From Saccharothrix carnea (GTDB lineage Bacteria; Actinomycetota; Actinomycetes; Mycobacteriales; Pseudonocardiaceae), in the NCBI RefSeq assembly GCF_003014735.1, contig NZ_PYAX01000006.1, positions 434,001 through 498,000 of the forward strand: a DNA stretch of 64,000 nt. Reading direction: 5' to 3'. Of this stretch, positions 25,909 through 34,267 are shown piece by piece. The notes beneath the pieces are model-generated. The model made no database searches and was not told the origin of the DNA. It saw nothing but the letters and a program-made list of their open reading frames with translations. The number at the start of each line of letters is the position of its first letter. The first letter of the stretch is position 1. The position numbers and the translations under genes were made by a program.

Positions 25909-26562
25909 ATGACCGCACGGGCACGCGAGAACTCCGTCCGAACCATCCGGACGCTCCGATCGAGGTGGAGGGCGGGAGGGCAGTCCAGCACGATCGAGAG
26001 CGTGGAGAGCAACGCGGCCGAAGAGCCGTGGAACCTGGTCCGCGCCGCTCAGGGCGGCGACACGGACGCGTTCGGCGCGCTGTACGACCGGTACGTCGAC
26101 GTGGTCTACCGGTACGTGCTCTTCCGGGTGAGCGACCGCACGCTGGCCGAGGACGTCACCAGCGAGACGTTCCTCCGCGCGCTGCGCAGCATCCGGTCCA
26201 TCAGCTACCAGGGCCGCGACGTCGGCGCCTGGTTCGTCACGATCGCGCGCAACATCGTGTTCGACCACGTCAAGTCGAGCCGCTACCGGCTGGAGGTCAC
26301 GACGGCCGAACTGGCGGACAACCGCGAGGTCACGGACGGCCCCGAGCAGGAAGTGCTGACCGACGCGACGAACGCCGAACTGCTCCGCTGCGTCGCCCAA
26401 CTGGGTGACGACCAGCGGGAATGCATCACCCTCCGCTTCATCCAGGGCTTGTCCGTGGCGGAAACGGCGGCGAGGATGGGCCGCAACGAGGGCGCCATCA
26501 AGGCGCTGCAGCACCGAGCGGTGCGCCGGTTGGCCCAGCTGCTGCCGACCTGGCTGCGGTGA
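25909..26562 (+). CDS. ECF-type RNA polymerase sigma factor, BldN-like
   Basis: A 217-residue group-4 sigma factor. Region 2 spans about residues 45-115 (FGALYDRYVDVVYRYVLFRV, then DVTSETFLRALRSI and GAWFVTIARNIVFDHVKSSR), and region 4 about residues 160-210 (LGDDQRECITLRFIQGLSVAETAARMGRNEGAIKALQHRAVRRL). Among ECF factors this resembles the BldN/ECF42-independent developmental group of actinomycetes. It is followed by a DUF5667 membrane protein, a pairing that I recall for BldN with its anti-sigma RsbN. The ATG at 25909 has GGAGG rather far upstream; GTG at 26002 is an alternative. It heads a sigma-DUF5667-HAD gene run. Confidence 0.85.
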   Translation: MTARARENSVRTIRTLRSRWRAGGQSSTIESVESNAAEEPWNLVRAAQGGDTDAFGALYDRYVDVVYRYVLFRVSDRTLAEDVTSETFLRALRSIRSISYQGRDVGAWFVTIARNIVFDHVKSSRYRLEVTTAELADNREVTDGPEQEVLTDATNAELLRCVAQLGDDQRECITLRFIQGLSVAETAARMGRNEGAIKALQHRAVRRLAQLLPTWLR

Positions 26563-26662
26563 TCACCGTCGCACCACTCGTCGCTCGCGTAACCCCGGAA
26601 CCTCCCGGTTCGTTGTTCGGGGCAGGATCGCCTAGACAGTGCGGGATGGTTGGCCGAGCGGG

Positions 26663-27769
26663 ATGGCAGGCAAAGGGATCACGCCGCTGTGGCGTCACAG
26701 GCAGCGCGAGCAGTTCGCTCGCGCGGTCGACGCGCGGCCCGGTCCGGAGTCGGAAGAGGTCGAGGGCGACGAGCTCGCCGACGAGCTGGCCGTGGTGGCC
26801 CTGCTGCGGAAAGCCGCAGTCACGGCGGGGCCCGACGAGGCAGCCAAGGCGCGGATGCGGGCCAGGGTCCTCGGCGCGGCCGCGGCACCGCCCACGAAGC
26901 TCGACCAGCCCGTGCGGGAGCGCCGCACCGGTGCGCGCGGCCGATTAGTGGTGGCGCTCGCCGCGGCGCTGTGCCTGTTGTTCTCGCTGACCGGGATGAG
27001 CCTGCTGCTCAGCCGGGACGCGTTGCCGGGCGACGCGCTGTACGGCGTCAAGCGCACCGCCGAGTCCGCCTCGCTCGGCCTCACCTTCGACGAGGAGTCG
27101 AAGGGCTACAAGCGCCTGGAGTTCGCCGCCGCGCGCGTCGCCGAGATCGAGACGCTGGCCGACCGGTACCGGGAGTCCGGCGGCGGGCCGCTCGGCGGCT
27201 ACCTGACCGCGTTGACCGACTTCGACGCCGACGCCGCGGCCGGGTCCCGCGTGCTGGCCGCCCTCGGCTCGAACTCGGATCAGCGCGCGCTGGAGGAGCT
27301 GCGCGACTGGGCCGAGACGCAGACGACCCGGCTGACCGAACTGCGCGCGTCCCTGCCGCCCGAGGCCGCCGACCGGGCGGGCACGTCGCTGGACCTGCTC
27401 GCCCGGATCGCCGAACGCGCGTCCGCGCTGCGCGCCAGGGCCGACTGCGCGTCCGTGACGTCCGGGCAGACCGACCAGGTCGGCCCGGTGCCCGCCGCGG
27501 ACGCCTGCGCGGTGGCACCCGCCGACCCCGGCACGCCGCCGCCGGGCGTGCCGTCGTCCGTGCCGCCGTCCACGACCGCCGTCGCGCCCACCACGTCCGG
27601 CGACGCACCCGGCGAGACCGGCACCGGCACGCCGAGCGGTGTGCCGGGCAGCGGCAAGCCGTCGACCACGGTCCCGCCGACCACCACGACACCCGGCGGA
27701 CCGCTGCCGCCGCTGCCCACGTTGACGCTCCCGTCGCTGCCGCTGCCGCTGCCCGGCCTCGGCGGCTGA
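26663..27769 (+). CDS. DUF5667 membrane protein, candidate anti-sigma factor
   Basis: A 368-residue single-span membrane protein. The cytoplasmic N-terminus (residues 1-100) is acidic and helical, carrying FARAVDARPGPESEEVEGDELADELAVVALL split around several Glu/Asp. One membrane helix follows (about 103-122, LVVALAAALCLLFSLTGMSLLL), then the DUF5667 domain with LPGDALYGVKRTAESASLGL, and a long Pro/Thr/Ser-rich extracytoplasmic tail ending LPLPLPGLGG. Position after the BldN-like sigma gene suggests an anti-sigma role, as known for RsbN; this is inference. The start is unsure: ATG 26663, or GTG 26639 which adds eight residues. Confidence 0.7.
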   Translation: MAGKGITPLWRHRQREQFARAVDARPGPESEEVEGDELADELAVVALLRKAAVTAGPDEAAKARMRARVLGAAAAPPTKLDQPVRERRTGARGRLVVALAAALCLLFSLTGMSLLLSRDALPGDALYGVKRTAESASLGLTFDEESKGYKRLEFAAARVAEIETLADRYRESGGGPLGGYLTALTDFDADAAAGSRVLAALGSNSDQRALEELRDWAETQTTRLTELRASLPPEAADRAGTSLDLLARIAERASALRARADCASVTSGQTDQVGPVPAADACAVAPADPGTPPPGVPSSVPPSTTAVAPTTSGDAPGETGTGTPSGVPGSGKPSTTVPPTTTTPGGPLPPLPTLTLPSLPLPLPGLGG

Positions 27770-27808
27770 TCGCTACCCTGTCCCCATCGGACCGCGGGAG
27801 GCGCTGAC

Positions 27809-28696
27809 GTGGTGAAAAGGCGTGTGGTGGAGGGCTCGGCGGAACGGGAGCGGCGTGCCGCGCTGGCCGGCGCGGCCTCGGCCGAGGCCGCGCTCACGAT
27901 CGCGCCGTCCGGGAGCGCGCCCACCGACCTCACCGCCGCCGCCTTCTTCGACGTCGACAACACCATGATGATGGGCGCGTCGATCTTCCACTTCGCCCGC
28001 GGGCTCGCCGCGCGCAAGTACTTCAAGAACTCCGACCTGGCCGGTTTCGCCTGGCAGCAGCTCAAGTTCCGGGTCGGTGGCCGGGAGGACCCGCAGAGCG
28101 TGGCGGCGTCGCGGGAGCAGGCGCTGTCGTTCGTGGCCGGGCGGTCCGTGGCGGAGCTGGTGTCGCTCGGCGAGGAGATCTACGACGAGCTGATGGCCGA
28201 CCGGATCTGGGCGGGCACGCAGGCGTTGGCGCAGATGCACCTGGACGCCGGCCAGCGGGTGTGGCTGGTCACGGCGACGCCGGTGGAGCTGGCGCAGATC
28301 ATCGCGCGGCGGCTCGGCCTGACCGGTGCGCTGGGCACCGTGTCGGAGAGCGAGGACGGCATCTACACCGGCCGGTTGGTCGGCGACCTGCTGCACGGCC
28401 GGGCGAAGGCGCACGCGGTCCGGGCGCTGGCCGCGAAGGAGGGCCTGGACCTGCGGCGCTGCACGGCGTACTCGGACTCGGTGAACGACGTGCCGATGCT
28501 GTCGGTCGTCGGTACGGCGGTCGCGGTGAACCCCGACTCCGGCCTGCGCGAGACGGCGCGCAAGCGCGGGTGGGAGATCCGGGACTTCCGGACCGGGCGC
28601 AAGGCGGCGAAGATCGGCGTGCCGTCGGTGCTGGGGGCGGGTGCGCTGGCCGGTGCCGTGGCGGCGACCCTGGCCTACCGGCGTCGTGACCGTTGA
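27809..28696 (+). CDS. HAD-IB family phosphatase (SerB1-like)
   Basis: A 295-residue HAD hydrolase of subclass IB. Motif I is [11 protein letters not shown] (catalytic Asp48 and Asp50), motif II is in [10 protein letters not shown], motif III Lys in [12 protein letters not shown] and motif IV in [12 protein letters not shown]. Residues 1-35 are a basic tail, and the C-terminus has a hydrophobic stretch ([20 protein letters not shown]) that may touch the membrane. It matches the phosphoserine phosphatase-like SerB1 group near the heme genes of mycobacteria. The real substrate may be phosphoserine or a lysophospholipid-type phosphate; the adjacent acyltransferase gene makes the second option attractive, but this is inference. 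Confidence 0.85.
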   Translation: MVKRRVVEGSAERERRAALAGAASAEAALTIAPSGSAPTDLTAAAFFDVDNTMMMGASIFHFARGLAARKYFKNSDLAGFAWQQLKFRVGGREDPQSVAASREQALSFVAGRSVAELVSLGEEIYDELMADRIWAGTQALAQMHLDAGQRVWLVTATPVELAQIIARRLGLTGALGTVSESEDGIYTGRLVGDLLHGRAKAHAVRALAAKEGLDLRRCTAYSDSVNDVPMLSVVGTAVAVNPDSGLRETARKRGWEIRDFRTGRKAAKIGVPSVLGAGALAGAVAATLAYRRRDR

Positions 28697-28705
28697 TCGT
28701 CGGGT

Positions 28706-29707
28706 TCATCCCAGGAAGACGTTCCGACGCTGGGTGAGCAGCCGGTACAAGGTCTGCTGGATGGTCTCGCGCACCTGGTCGGTCAGGTTGAACACGAGCA
28801 TCGGGTCGTCCGCCGCGTGCGCACCGTGGACATCGGTCCGGATCGGCTCGCCGAACTCGATGTACCACTTCGACGGCAACGGGATGGCACCGAGCGGCCC
28901 CAGGAACGGGAAGAACGGCGTCACCGGGAAGTAGGGGAAGCCGAACAGCCTGGCCAGCGCCTTGATGTCGCCGATCTTCGGGTAGATCTCCTCGGCACCC
29001 ACGATCGAGCAGGGGATGATCGGCACGCCGGTGTTCAGCGCCGCCGACACGAACCCGCCCCGCCCGAACCGCTGCAGCTTGTACCGGTCCTTGAACGGCT
29101 TGCCGATGCCCTTGAAGCCCTCCGGCCACACGCCGACCAGCTCACCGGACCTGAGCAGCCGTTCCGCGTCCGGGTTGCACGCCAGCGTCTGCCCCGACTT
29201 GCGCGCCAACGCGCCGAGCACCGGCGTCTTGAACACCAGGTCCGCGCCCAGCATCCGCAGGTGACGACGTTTCGGGTGCTCGGACCGGATGGCGATCGCG
29301 GTCATCGTCGCGTCCAGCGGCAGGGTGCCGGAGTGGTTGGCGACGATCAGCGCACCGCCCTCGCCGGGCACGTTGTGCAGGCCGATCGTCTCGACCCGGA
29401 ACCACTTCTCGTACAGCGGCTTGAGCGGTGGCATCAGGACGTGGTCGGTCAGGTCCGGGTCGAAGCCGAACTCGTCCACCTCGTAGTCGCCGCGCAGGCG
29501 CCTGCGGGCGAACGCCAGCAGTTCCGCCAAGCGCTGCTCCCAGCCCGCCGGCTCGACCGCGTCCTCGACCTCCGGTGCCTCTTCCGCGGCCTCCGTCGCG
29601 GCCGGCTCGGGCACGGGAACCGGCCCGAGGGCACCGGTCGTGCCACGCCGTCGTCGAGCCGCCTCCCGGTCGGCACCGTGCAGCGGGATCACCCGTGCCT
29701 CTTCCAC
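28706..29707 (-). CDS. Lysophospholipid acyltransferase family protein
   Basis: A 333-residue acyltransferase of the PlsC group. The catalytic HX4D motif is NHSGTLPLDATM (124-134), the glycerol-phosphate binding region is VGVWPEGFKGIGKPF, and a third block is VPIIPCSIVGAEEIYP. It probably acylates a lyso-lipid at the membrane. Residues 1-55 are a low-complexity Ala/Pro/Glu tail. The GTG at 29707 has GGAGG seven bases upstream. It follows the epimerase gene by 32 bases, the same pairing as Rv0501 and Rv0502 in M. tuberculosis (recalled). It converges on the HAD gene 9 bases away. Confidence 0.87.
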   Translation of the reverse strand: MEEARVIPLHGADREAARRRRGTTGALGPVPVPEPAATEAAEEAPEVEDAVEPAGWEQRLAELLAFARRRLRGDYEVDEFGFDPDLTDHVLMPPLKPLYEKWFRVETIGLHNVPGEGGALIVANHSGTLPLDATMTAIAIRSEHPKRRHLRMLGADLVFKTPVLGALARKSGQTLACNPDAERLLRSGELVGVWPEGFKGIGKPFKDRYKLQRFGRGGFVSAALNTGVPIIPCSIVGAEEIYPKIGDIKALARLFGFPYFPVTPFFPFLGPLGAIPLPSKWYIEFGEPIRTDVHGAHAADDPMLVFNLTDQVRETIQQTLYRLLTQRRNVFLG

Positions 29708-29739
29708 GCGTCCACCTCCTCGCCCTCGATCGGAACCCG

Positions 29740-30777
29740 CTAGCGGAACCTGGCGGCCAGGTCGAGCACACCGCGCTCGACGGACGCCACCAGCTCCGGG
29801 TCGACGAGCGGACGCAGCGCGCGCCCGCTCACGTAGTCGTCGAACGCCTGCTGGGTGGTCCACCTCGGCGTGAAGCCGAACTCCTCCTTGAGCAGCGTCG
29901 TGTCCACCACCCGGCCCCAGTTCAGGAACCTCATCTGGTCCGGGGAGAAGTCCACCAGCCGCGCGCCCCGGAAGAACCGGCCCATGGTCGGCACCGCCGC
30001 GCTCGGCACGGGCAGGCTGATCCGGCCGGCACGGCGGATGGCCTGCGACAGCATCAGCACGCCGTCACCACCCACGTTGTAGACACCGGGCAGGTCGTGC
30101 AGCGCCGCGCGTTCCAGCACGGCCAGCGCGTCCTCCGAGTGCAGCAGCTGGACCCTGGCGTCGTAGCCCATCACCGTCGGCACCACGGGCAGGGCGAAGT
30201 ACCTGGTCAGGACCGTGTCGATGCGCGGGCCGATGAAGTTGGTGAACCGCAGCGCGGTCACGTCCACGTCCGGCCTGCGGCGCGCGAACCCGCGCACGTA
30301 CCCCTCGACCTCGACCGCGTCCTTGGCGTACCCGCTGGACGGCAGGTCCTTCGGGCCCATGTCCTCGGTGAACACGGCCGGGTCGCGCGAGCTCGACCCG
30401 TAGACCGCGCTGGTCGACTTGACCACGAGCTTGCGCACGTGCGGCGACTTCTGGCACGCGGCCAGCAGCTGCATCGTGCCGATGACGTTCATCTCCTTCA
30501 TCACGGTCCGCCCGGACGGGCCGGCCGGGTTCGCCGTCACCGACGCGTGCACGACCGTGTCGACGTGCGCGGTGGAGATGACCTTCGCGATGAGGGGGTT
30601 GCGGATGTCGGCGCGCACGAACTCGGCGCGGCCCATGCGGCGCAGCAGGTCGCGTGACGGCGGTTCGGTGTCCACGCCGAGCACGCGGTCGATGTCCGGG
30701 TTCGCCGCGAAGCGCGCGGCGAGGTGACCGCCGAGGTACCGGCTGCAGCCGGTGACGAGAACGACCTTGGGCGCCAT
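29740..30777 (-). CDS. NAD-dependent epimerase/dehydratase family protein (GalE2-like)
   Basis: A 345-residue extended short-chain dehydrogenase. The Rossmann motif is VLVTGCSRYLGGHLA (TGxxxxxG), the catalytic region has Ser/Thr in VVKSTSAVYGSS and the YxxxK pair in SSGYAKDAVE. Sugar-nucleotide epimerases such as GalE share this plan, but GalE activity is not assured. Mycobacterial homologue is recalled as Rv0501 (galE2). The same-strand acyltransferase downstream suggests a joint role in envelope glycolipid synthesis, which is inference. Confidence 0.85.
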   Translation of the reverse strand: MAPKVVLVTGCSRYLGGHLAARFAANPDIDRVLGVDTEPPSRDLLRRMGRAEFVRADIRNPLIAKVISTAHVDTVVHASVTANPAGPSGRTVMKEMNVIGTMQLLAACQKSPHVRKLVVKSTSAVYGSSSRDPAVFTEDMGPKDLPSSGYAKDAVEVEGYVRGFARRRPDVDVTALRFTNFIGPRIDTVLTRYFALPVVPTVMGYDARVQLLHSEDALAVLERAALHDLPGVYNVGGDGVLMLSQAIRRAGRISLPVPSAAVPTMGRFFRGARLVDFSPDQMRFLNWGRVVDTTLLKEEFGFTPRWTTQQAFDDYVSGRALRPLVDPELVASVERGVLDLAARFR

Positions 30778-30930
30778 GCGACTCCCTGTGCGGGTGGGGC
30801 GACTCGACGATGCTATCCGGGATCCCGCAGTGGGATCGGCCGTGGAACGTCGTCTTGACGCAGGTCACCGAGGCTTTACCGGTGAATCACCCGGATGGCG
30901 GGACGGCACGTCCTGCCCTGGGACGAGCAC

Positions 30931-30970
30931 ACCGCCAGTCCCGCGACCCGCAGGGCCGGGGACTGGCGGT
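30931..30970 (-). terminator. Hairpin downstream of bS22 gene
   Basis: ACCGCCAGTCCC (30931-30942) and GGGACTGGCGGT (30959-30970) form a perfect 12-bp stem with a 16-base loop. It begins 17 bases after the bS22 stop on the minus strand and before the epimerase gene. There is no T tract, so termination is likely but not sure. Confidence 0.6.
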
Positions 30971-30987
30971 GGCAGAACCCGCAGGGG

Positions 30988-31089
30988 CTACTTGCCGCGC
31001 TTCCTGCGCTGGACCCGCGTCTTGCGCAGCAACTTGCGGTGCTTCTTCTTCGACATGCGCTTGCGGCGCTTCTTGATGACCGAGCCCAT
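30988..31089 (-). CDS. Very small basic ribosomal protein bS22 (AURKAIP1/COX24 type)
   Basis: A 33-residue protein that starts [19 protein letters not shown], continues [14 protein letters not shown] and stops. Two-thirds of residues are Lys or Arg. It matches the actinobacterial AURKAIP1/COX24-domain protein found as bS22 in mycobacterial ribosomes near the decoding centre (established for M. smegmatis; Rv0500B in M. tuberculosis, recalled). The ATG at 31089 has AAGGAA six bases upstream. It is too short for routine gene finding but its position between the excisionase-like gene and the epimerase is conserved. Confidence 0.9.
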   Translation of the reverse strand: MGSVIKKRRKRMSKKKHRKLLRKTRVQRRKRGK

Positions 31090-31211
31090 GCGGGTTCCTT
31101 CACTACTAGACGTTGGTGGTCTCCACGCGCCGGTGGAGACACCCGTCAAGTGGGCGCGCCGACACCAGGCACGAACGGCCTATGAGTTTACCCGGCGGCC
31201 CGCACGCGCTC

Positions 31212-31415
31212 TCACCCGGCGTCGAAGTAGGCGTTGCGCAGGTACTCGTGCACCGCCTTCTCCGGCACCCTGAACGACTTGCCCACGCGCACCGCCGTCA
31301 GCTCACCGGAGTGGACCAGGCGGTACACCGTCATCTTCGACACGCGCATCATCAGCGCGACCTCGGCGACCGTCATGAATCTGACTTGACCGAGCGACTT
31401 CTCCTCCGCAGGCAT
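31212..31415 (-). CDS. Excisionase-family helix-turn-helix protein
   Basis: A 67-residue DNA-binding protein containing a single MerR/excisionase-type winged helix-turn-helix: FMTVAEVALMMRVSKMTVYR, then LVHSGELTAVRVGKSFRVPE and a C-terminal helix. It corresponds to the conserved small regulator next to proC in Actinobacteria (recalled as Rv0500A). It has no mobile-element genes nearby, so the excisionase name reflects fold only. It is related in fold to the BldC-like protein at 3477. Confidence 0.87.
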   Translation of the reverse strand: MPAEEKSLGQVRFMTVAEVALMMRVSKMTVYRLVHSGELTAVRVGKSFRVPEKAVHEYLRNAYFDAG

Positions 31416-31535
31416 GGATCACCGCGTCCTTCGACACGCGTCGTGCCGTCGGCTTCCCCACCGACGGTTCGACACGCACGTGCTGCCTTGAGAGTAACGG
31501 GACAGGTGGGACTGGTGCGACGGCCAATGGCGGTA

Positions 31536-32348
31536 TCAGTCCGCCTCGTGGGCGCGTCCCAGCTCCACCGAACGGTCGCGCGCCGCCTCCAGGGCCGCCA
31601 GCATCGCCGCGCGCACGCCGTGCCGCTCCAGCTCGCGGATGGCCATGATGGTGGTGCCGGCGGGCGACGTGACGGCCTCGCGCAGGATCGTCGGGTGCTG
31701 CCCGCCCTCGCTGAGCATGGTGGCCGCGCCGACCGCCGACTGGATGATCAGGCTGCTGGCGAGGTCGCGCGGGATGCCGAGCAGGATGCCCGCGTCGATC
31801 ATGGCCTCGACCAGGTAGAAGAAGTAGGCCGGGCCGGAGCCGGACAGCGCGGTGACGGCGTCCTGCTGGTTCTCCGGGACGCGGGCCACCTTGCCGACCG
31901 TGGTGAGCAGCTCCTCGACCAGGTTCAGGTGCTCGTCGGTGGCGTACTTGCCGGCCGAGATGGCGCTCATCGCCTCGCCGACGAGCATCGGGGTGTTCGG
32001 CATGACCCGGACCACGGGGGTGCTGTCGGGCAGCCTGCGCTCGTACAGGGACGTCGGCAAACCCGCGCACAGCGACACCACGAGCGTGCCGGGCTGGAGC
32101 ACGGGTGCCAGCTCGTCCAGCAGCGGTTCGATGTCCTGCGGCTTGACCGCGACCACGAGGACGTCGGCCCGCTGGGCGGCGCCGGGCACGTCCAGGCCCT
32201 CCACCCCGTACCGCTCGGTCAGCGCGGCGGCCCGCTCCGGGTGCTTCTCGGTGAACAGCAGCTCGTCGGCCTTGCGCCCGCCCTGCAACAGCCCCGACAG
32301 CAGCGCTTCACCGATCTTGCCAGCCCCCAACACGGCGATGGTCGTCAT
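31536..32348 (-). CDS. proC: Pyrroline-5-carboxylate reductase
   Basis: A 270-residue enzyme making the last step of proline synthesis, reduction of pyrroline-5-carboxylate with NAD(P)H. The Rossmann start is IAVLGAGKIGEALLSGLL, the substrate-binding region has VRVMPNTPMLVGEAMSA, and the C-terminal dimer domain shows the family signature LSGSGPAYFFYLVEAM and SPAGTTIMAIRELE. The ATG is at 32348. It sits near the proline dehydrogenase at 33213, which runs the opposite reaction direction overall. Confidence 0.95.
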   Translation of the reverse strand: MTTIAVLGAGKIGEALLSGLLQGGRKADELLFTEKHPERAAALTERYGVEGLDVPGAAQRADVLVVAVKPQDIEPLLDELAPVLQPGTLVVSLCAGLPTSLYERRLPDSTPVVRVMPNTPMLVGEAMSAISAGKYATDEHLNLVEELLTTVGKVARVPENQQDAVTALSGSGPAYFFYLVEAMIDAGILLGIPRDLASSLIIQSAVGAATMLSEGGQHPTILREAVTSPAGTTIMAIRELERHGVRAAMLAALEAARDRSVELGRAHEAD

Positions 32349-32397
32349 GCGCCAAGCCTGCCACGGTGGCGCAACGGCAATACCGCAGGTCCCCGGG

Positions 32398-33204
32398 TCA
32401 GGTGGCCGGCGTCAGCGCCAGCTGCCGCGCCTGGCACACCAGCCGCCCCGCCGAGTCGATCACCACGGCGTCCTCGTCGAACCACTGCCCGTGCACCGCG
32501 CTGCACGACACCCGCACGCGCAGCCACCCCGGCGCCGGGTTCGCCCGCAGCAACGCCGTCAGCTGCACCGTGGGCGACCACCCGAACCGGCCCAGGTTGA
32601 ACGTCACCGGCATCGAGACGTCCCCGGCGACCAGCGCGAAGTACGGGTCCGGCCGCTCACCCAGCGGACGGGCCCACAGCCGCAGCACCAGCGGGTCGCC
32701 CACCCGCCCGGTCAGGAAACCGGCACCCTCCTGGTCGAGCCGCACGTCGCACACCGCACCGAGCTTGTACACGCCGCCGGAGCCCATGGACGCCAGGTCG
32801 ATCGCGTCCGCGGGCGGCGCGGCGGGCATGTCGGGCAGGTCCACGTAGTCCGGCGCGGCGGTGGGCATCCGCCCGACCGTGACCACCGACTCCACGCAGC
32901 TGCGGCCCCGCTGCTCCAGCGTCGACGCCACCACGGTCGCCGTCCGCCCCGCCTTGCGCACTTGGGTCCGCACCAGCACCGGCCCCACCTCGGGCGCGCG
33001 CAGGAACTGCGTGCTCACCGCCAGCGGCGCCAGGTCGTCGGCACCCGGCATGGCCGACCGCGCGCTGTCCACCGCCGCCCGTGCCACCAGGGCCAGCAGG
33101 AACCCGCCGTGCGGCTTGGGACCGATCGTCCACTCGGCGGGCAGGGACGCGGTGTACGTGCCGTCGCCCAGGGGGCGGACCGCACTGGCTACCGAGAAGG
33201 ACAC
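32398..33204 (-). CDS. Acyl-CoA thioesterase-like double hot-dog protein
   Basis: A 268-residue protein with the two-hot-dog-fold layout of TesB-type thioesterases. N-terminal hot dog: YTASLPAEWTIGPKPHGGFLLALVARA; the PHGGFL helix start is typical. The C-terminal half includes RLWARPLGERPDPYFALVAGD and SCSAVHGQWFDEDAVVID. It would hydrolyse acyl-CoA thioesters, with unknown chain preference. The GTG at 33204 (VSFSVASAV) has AGGAG upstream; a GTG four codons earlier is also possible. It starts 8 bases after the proline dehydrogenase stop. Confidence 0.75.
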   Translation of the reverse strand: MSFSVASAVRPLGDGTYTASLPAEWTIGPKPHGGFLLALVARAAVDSARSAMPGADDLAPLAVSTQFLRAPEVGPVLVRTQVRKAGRTATVVASTLEQRGRSCVESVVTVGRMPTAAPDYVDLPDMPAAPPADAIDLASMGSGGVYKLGAVCDVRLDQEGAGFLTGRVGDPLVLRLWARPLGERPDPYFALVAGDVSMPVTFNLGRFGWSPTVQLTALLRANPAPGWLRVRVSCSAVHGQWFDEDAVVIDSAGRLVCQARQLALTPAT

Positions 33205-33212
33205 GAGGCTCC

Positions 33213-34133
33213 TCACGAGCGGCTGACCAGCGAACGCAGGAAGAACGCGACGTTGGCCGGTCGTTCGGCGAGCCGGCGCATCAGGTACCCGTACCACTGC
33301 CCGCCGAACGGCACGTAGACGCGCACGACGTGCCCTTCCGCCGCGAGGTGCCGCTGTTCGCCGGTCCGGACGCCGTAGAGCATCTGGAACTCGAAGTCCT
33401 CGACCGACCTGCCGTACCAGCGGGCGCGTTCGGAGACGATCTCGACCAGCCGGGGGTCGTGGGTGGCGAACATCGGGTAACCGGAGCCGGCCAGCAGGAC
33501 GTTGGCGCAGCGCACGTAGTTGAGGTCGACCTCGTGCGGGTCGACGTAGGCCACCGATGGCGGTTCGGCGTAGGCGCCCTTGCACAGCCGGACGCGCGTG
33601 TCCGCGAGTTCGCGCACGTCGTCGAGGGTGCGGCGCAGGTACGCCTGGAGCACGGCGCCCACCGAGGGCCAGTGGCGGCGCAGTTCGGCGAGCACGCGCA
33701 GGGTCGCGTCGGTGGTGGTGTGGTCCTCCATGTCGAGCGTGACCGTGGTGCCCGCCTGCTCGGCCGCCGCGCAGACGCGGGAGGCGTTGTCGAGCGCGAG
33801 CGTCCCGCCCAGGCCGAGGCCCACGGCGGACAGCTTCACGCTGACCTCGGCGTCCGCGGCGAGGCCGACGTCGTGCAGCTGGTCGAGCAGCTCGAGGTAC
33901 GCGCGCACGGTGCGTTCGGCGGTGGCGCGGTCGGTGGTGTCCTCGCCCAGGTGGTCGAGGGTGACGCGGAGGCCGTCGCCGATCAGCCCGCCGGCGGCGT
34001 CGATCGCGTCGGCGGTGGTCTCGCCCGCCACGAACCGGCGCACCACGTCACGGCTGACGGGTGCGGTCGCGACGACCCGGCGCACCGCGTCGTTGCCCGC
34101 GGCGGCGAGGATCAACGTGCGCAACGGGTTCAC
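33213..34133 (-). CDS. Proline dehydrogenase
   Basis: A 306-residue monofunctional FAD-dependent proline dehydrogenase, which oxidises proline to pyrroline-5-carboxylate and passes electrons to quinone. The barrel landmarks are VSVKLSAVGLGLGG, VTLDMEDHTTTD, VLQAYLRRTLDD, VRLCKGAYAEPP and the C-terminal YVPFGGQWYGYLMRRLAERPAN with the substrate-binding Arg pair. The GTG at 34133 gives the usual length. No pyrroline-5-carboxylate dehydrogenase gene is visible in the window. It sits downstream of a 22-bp repeat array. Confidence 0.93.
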   Translation of the reverse strand: MNPLRTLILAAAGNDAVRRVVATAPVSRDVVRRFVAGETTADAIDAAGGLIGDGLRVTLDHLGEDTTDRATAERTVRAYLELLDQLHDVGLAADAEVSVKLSAVGLGLGGTLALDNASRVCAAAEQAGTTVTLDMEDHTTTDATLRVLAELRRHWPSVGAVLQAYLRRTLDDVRELADTRVRLCKGAYAEPPSVAYVDPHEVDLNYVRCANVLLAGSGYPMFATHDPRLVEIVSERARWYGRSVEDFEFQMLYGVRTGEQRHLAAEGHVVRVYVPFGGQWYGYLMRRLAERPANVAFFLRSLVSRS

Positions 34134-34192
34134 GATCAAGACCCTAGCCGCTGACCGGCGCGGAAGCGGGTGCGAGTTGGCCTGCCGTTGAC

Positions 34193-34258
34193 CTGAACGT
34201 TGAATTCGGGGGTCCTGAACGTAGGACACGCGCGTTCTGAACGTAGGACACGCGGGGT
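34193..34258. repeat. 22-bp tandem repeat array A
   Basis: Three contiguous 22-bp units start at 34193, 34215 and 34237, each beginning CTGAACGT. Unit 1 continues TGAATTCGG, units 2 and 3 continue AGGACACGCG. The array lies between the TIM-barrel gene (stop 34268) and the proline dehydrogenase start (34133). Related arrays are at 46353, 53627 and 60250. Confidence 0.85.
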
Positions 34259-34267
34259 CGTGCGGGG

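Noticed and set aside
31212..31415. Phage excisionase as sign of an integrated element
   Set aside because: No integrase, attachment-site duplication or phage gene is nearby, and the position next to proC is conserved in Actinobacteria.
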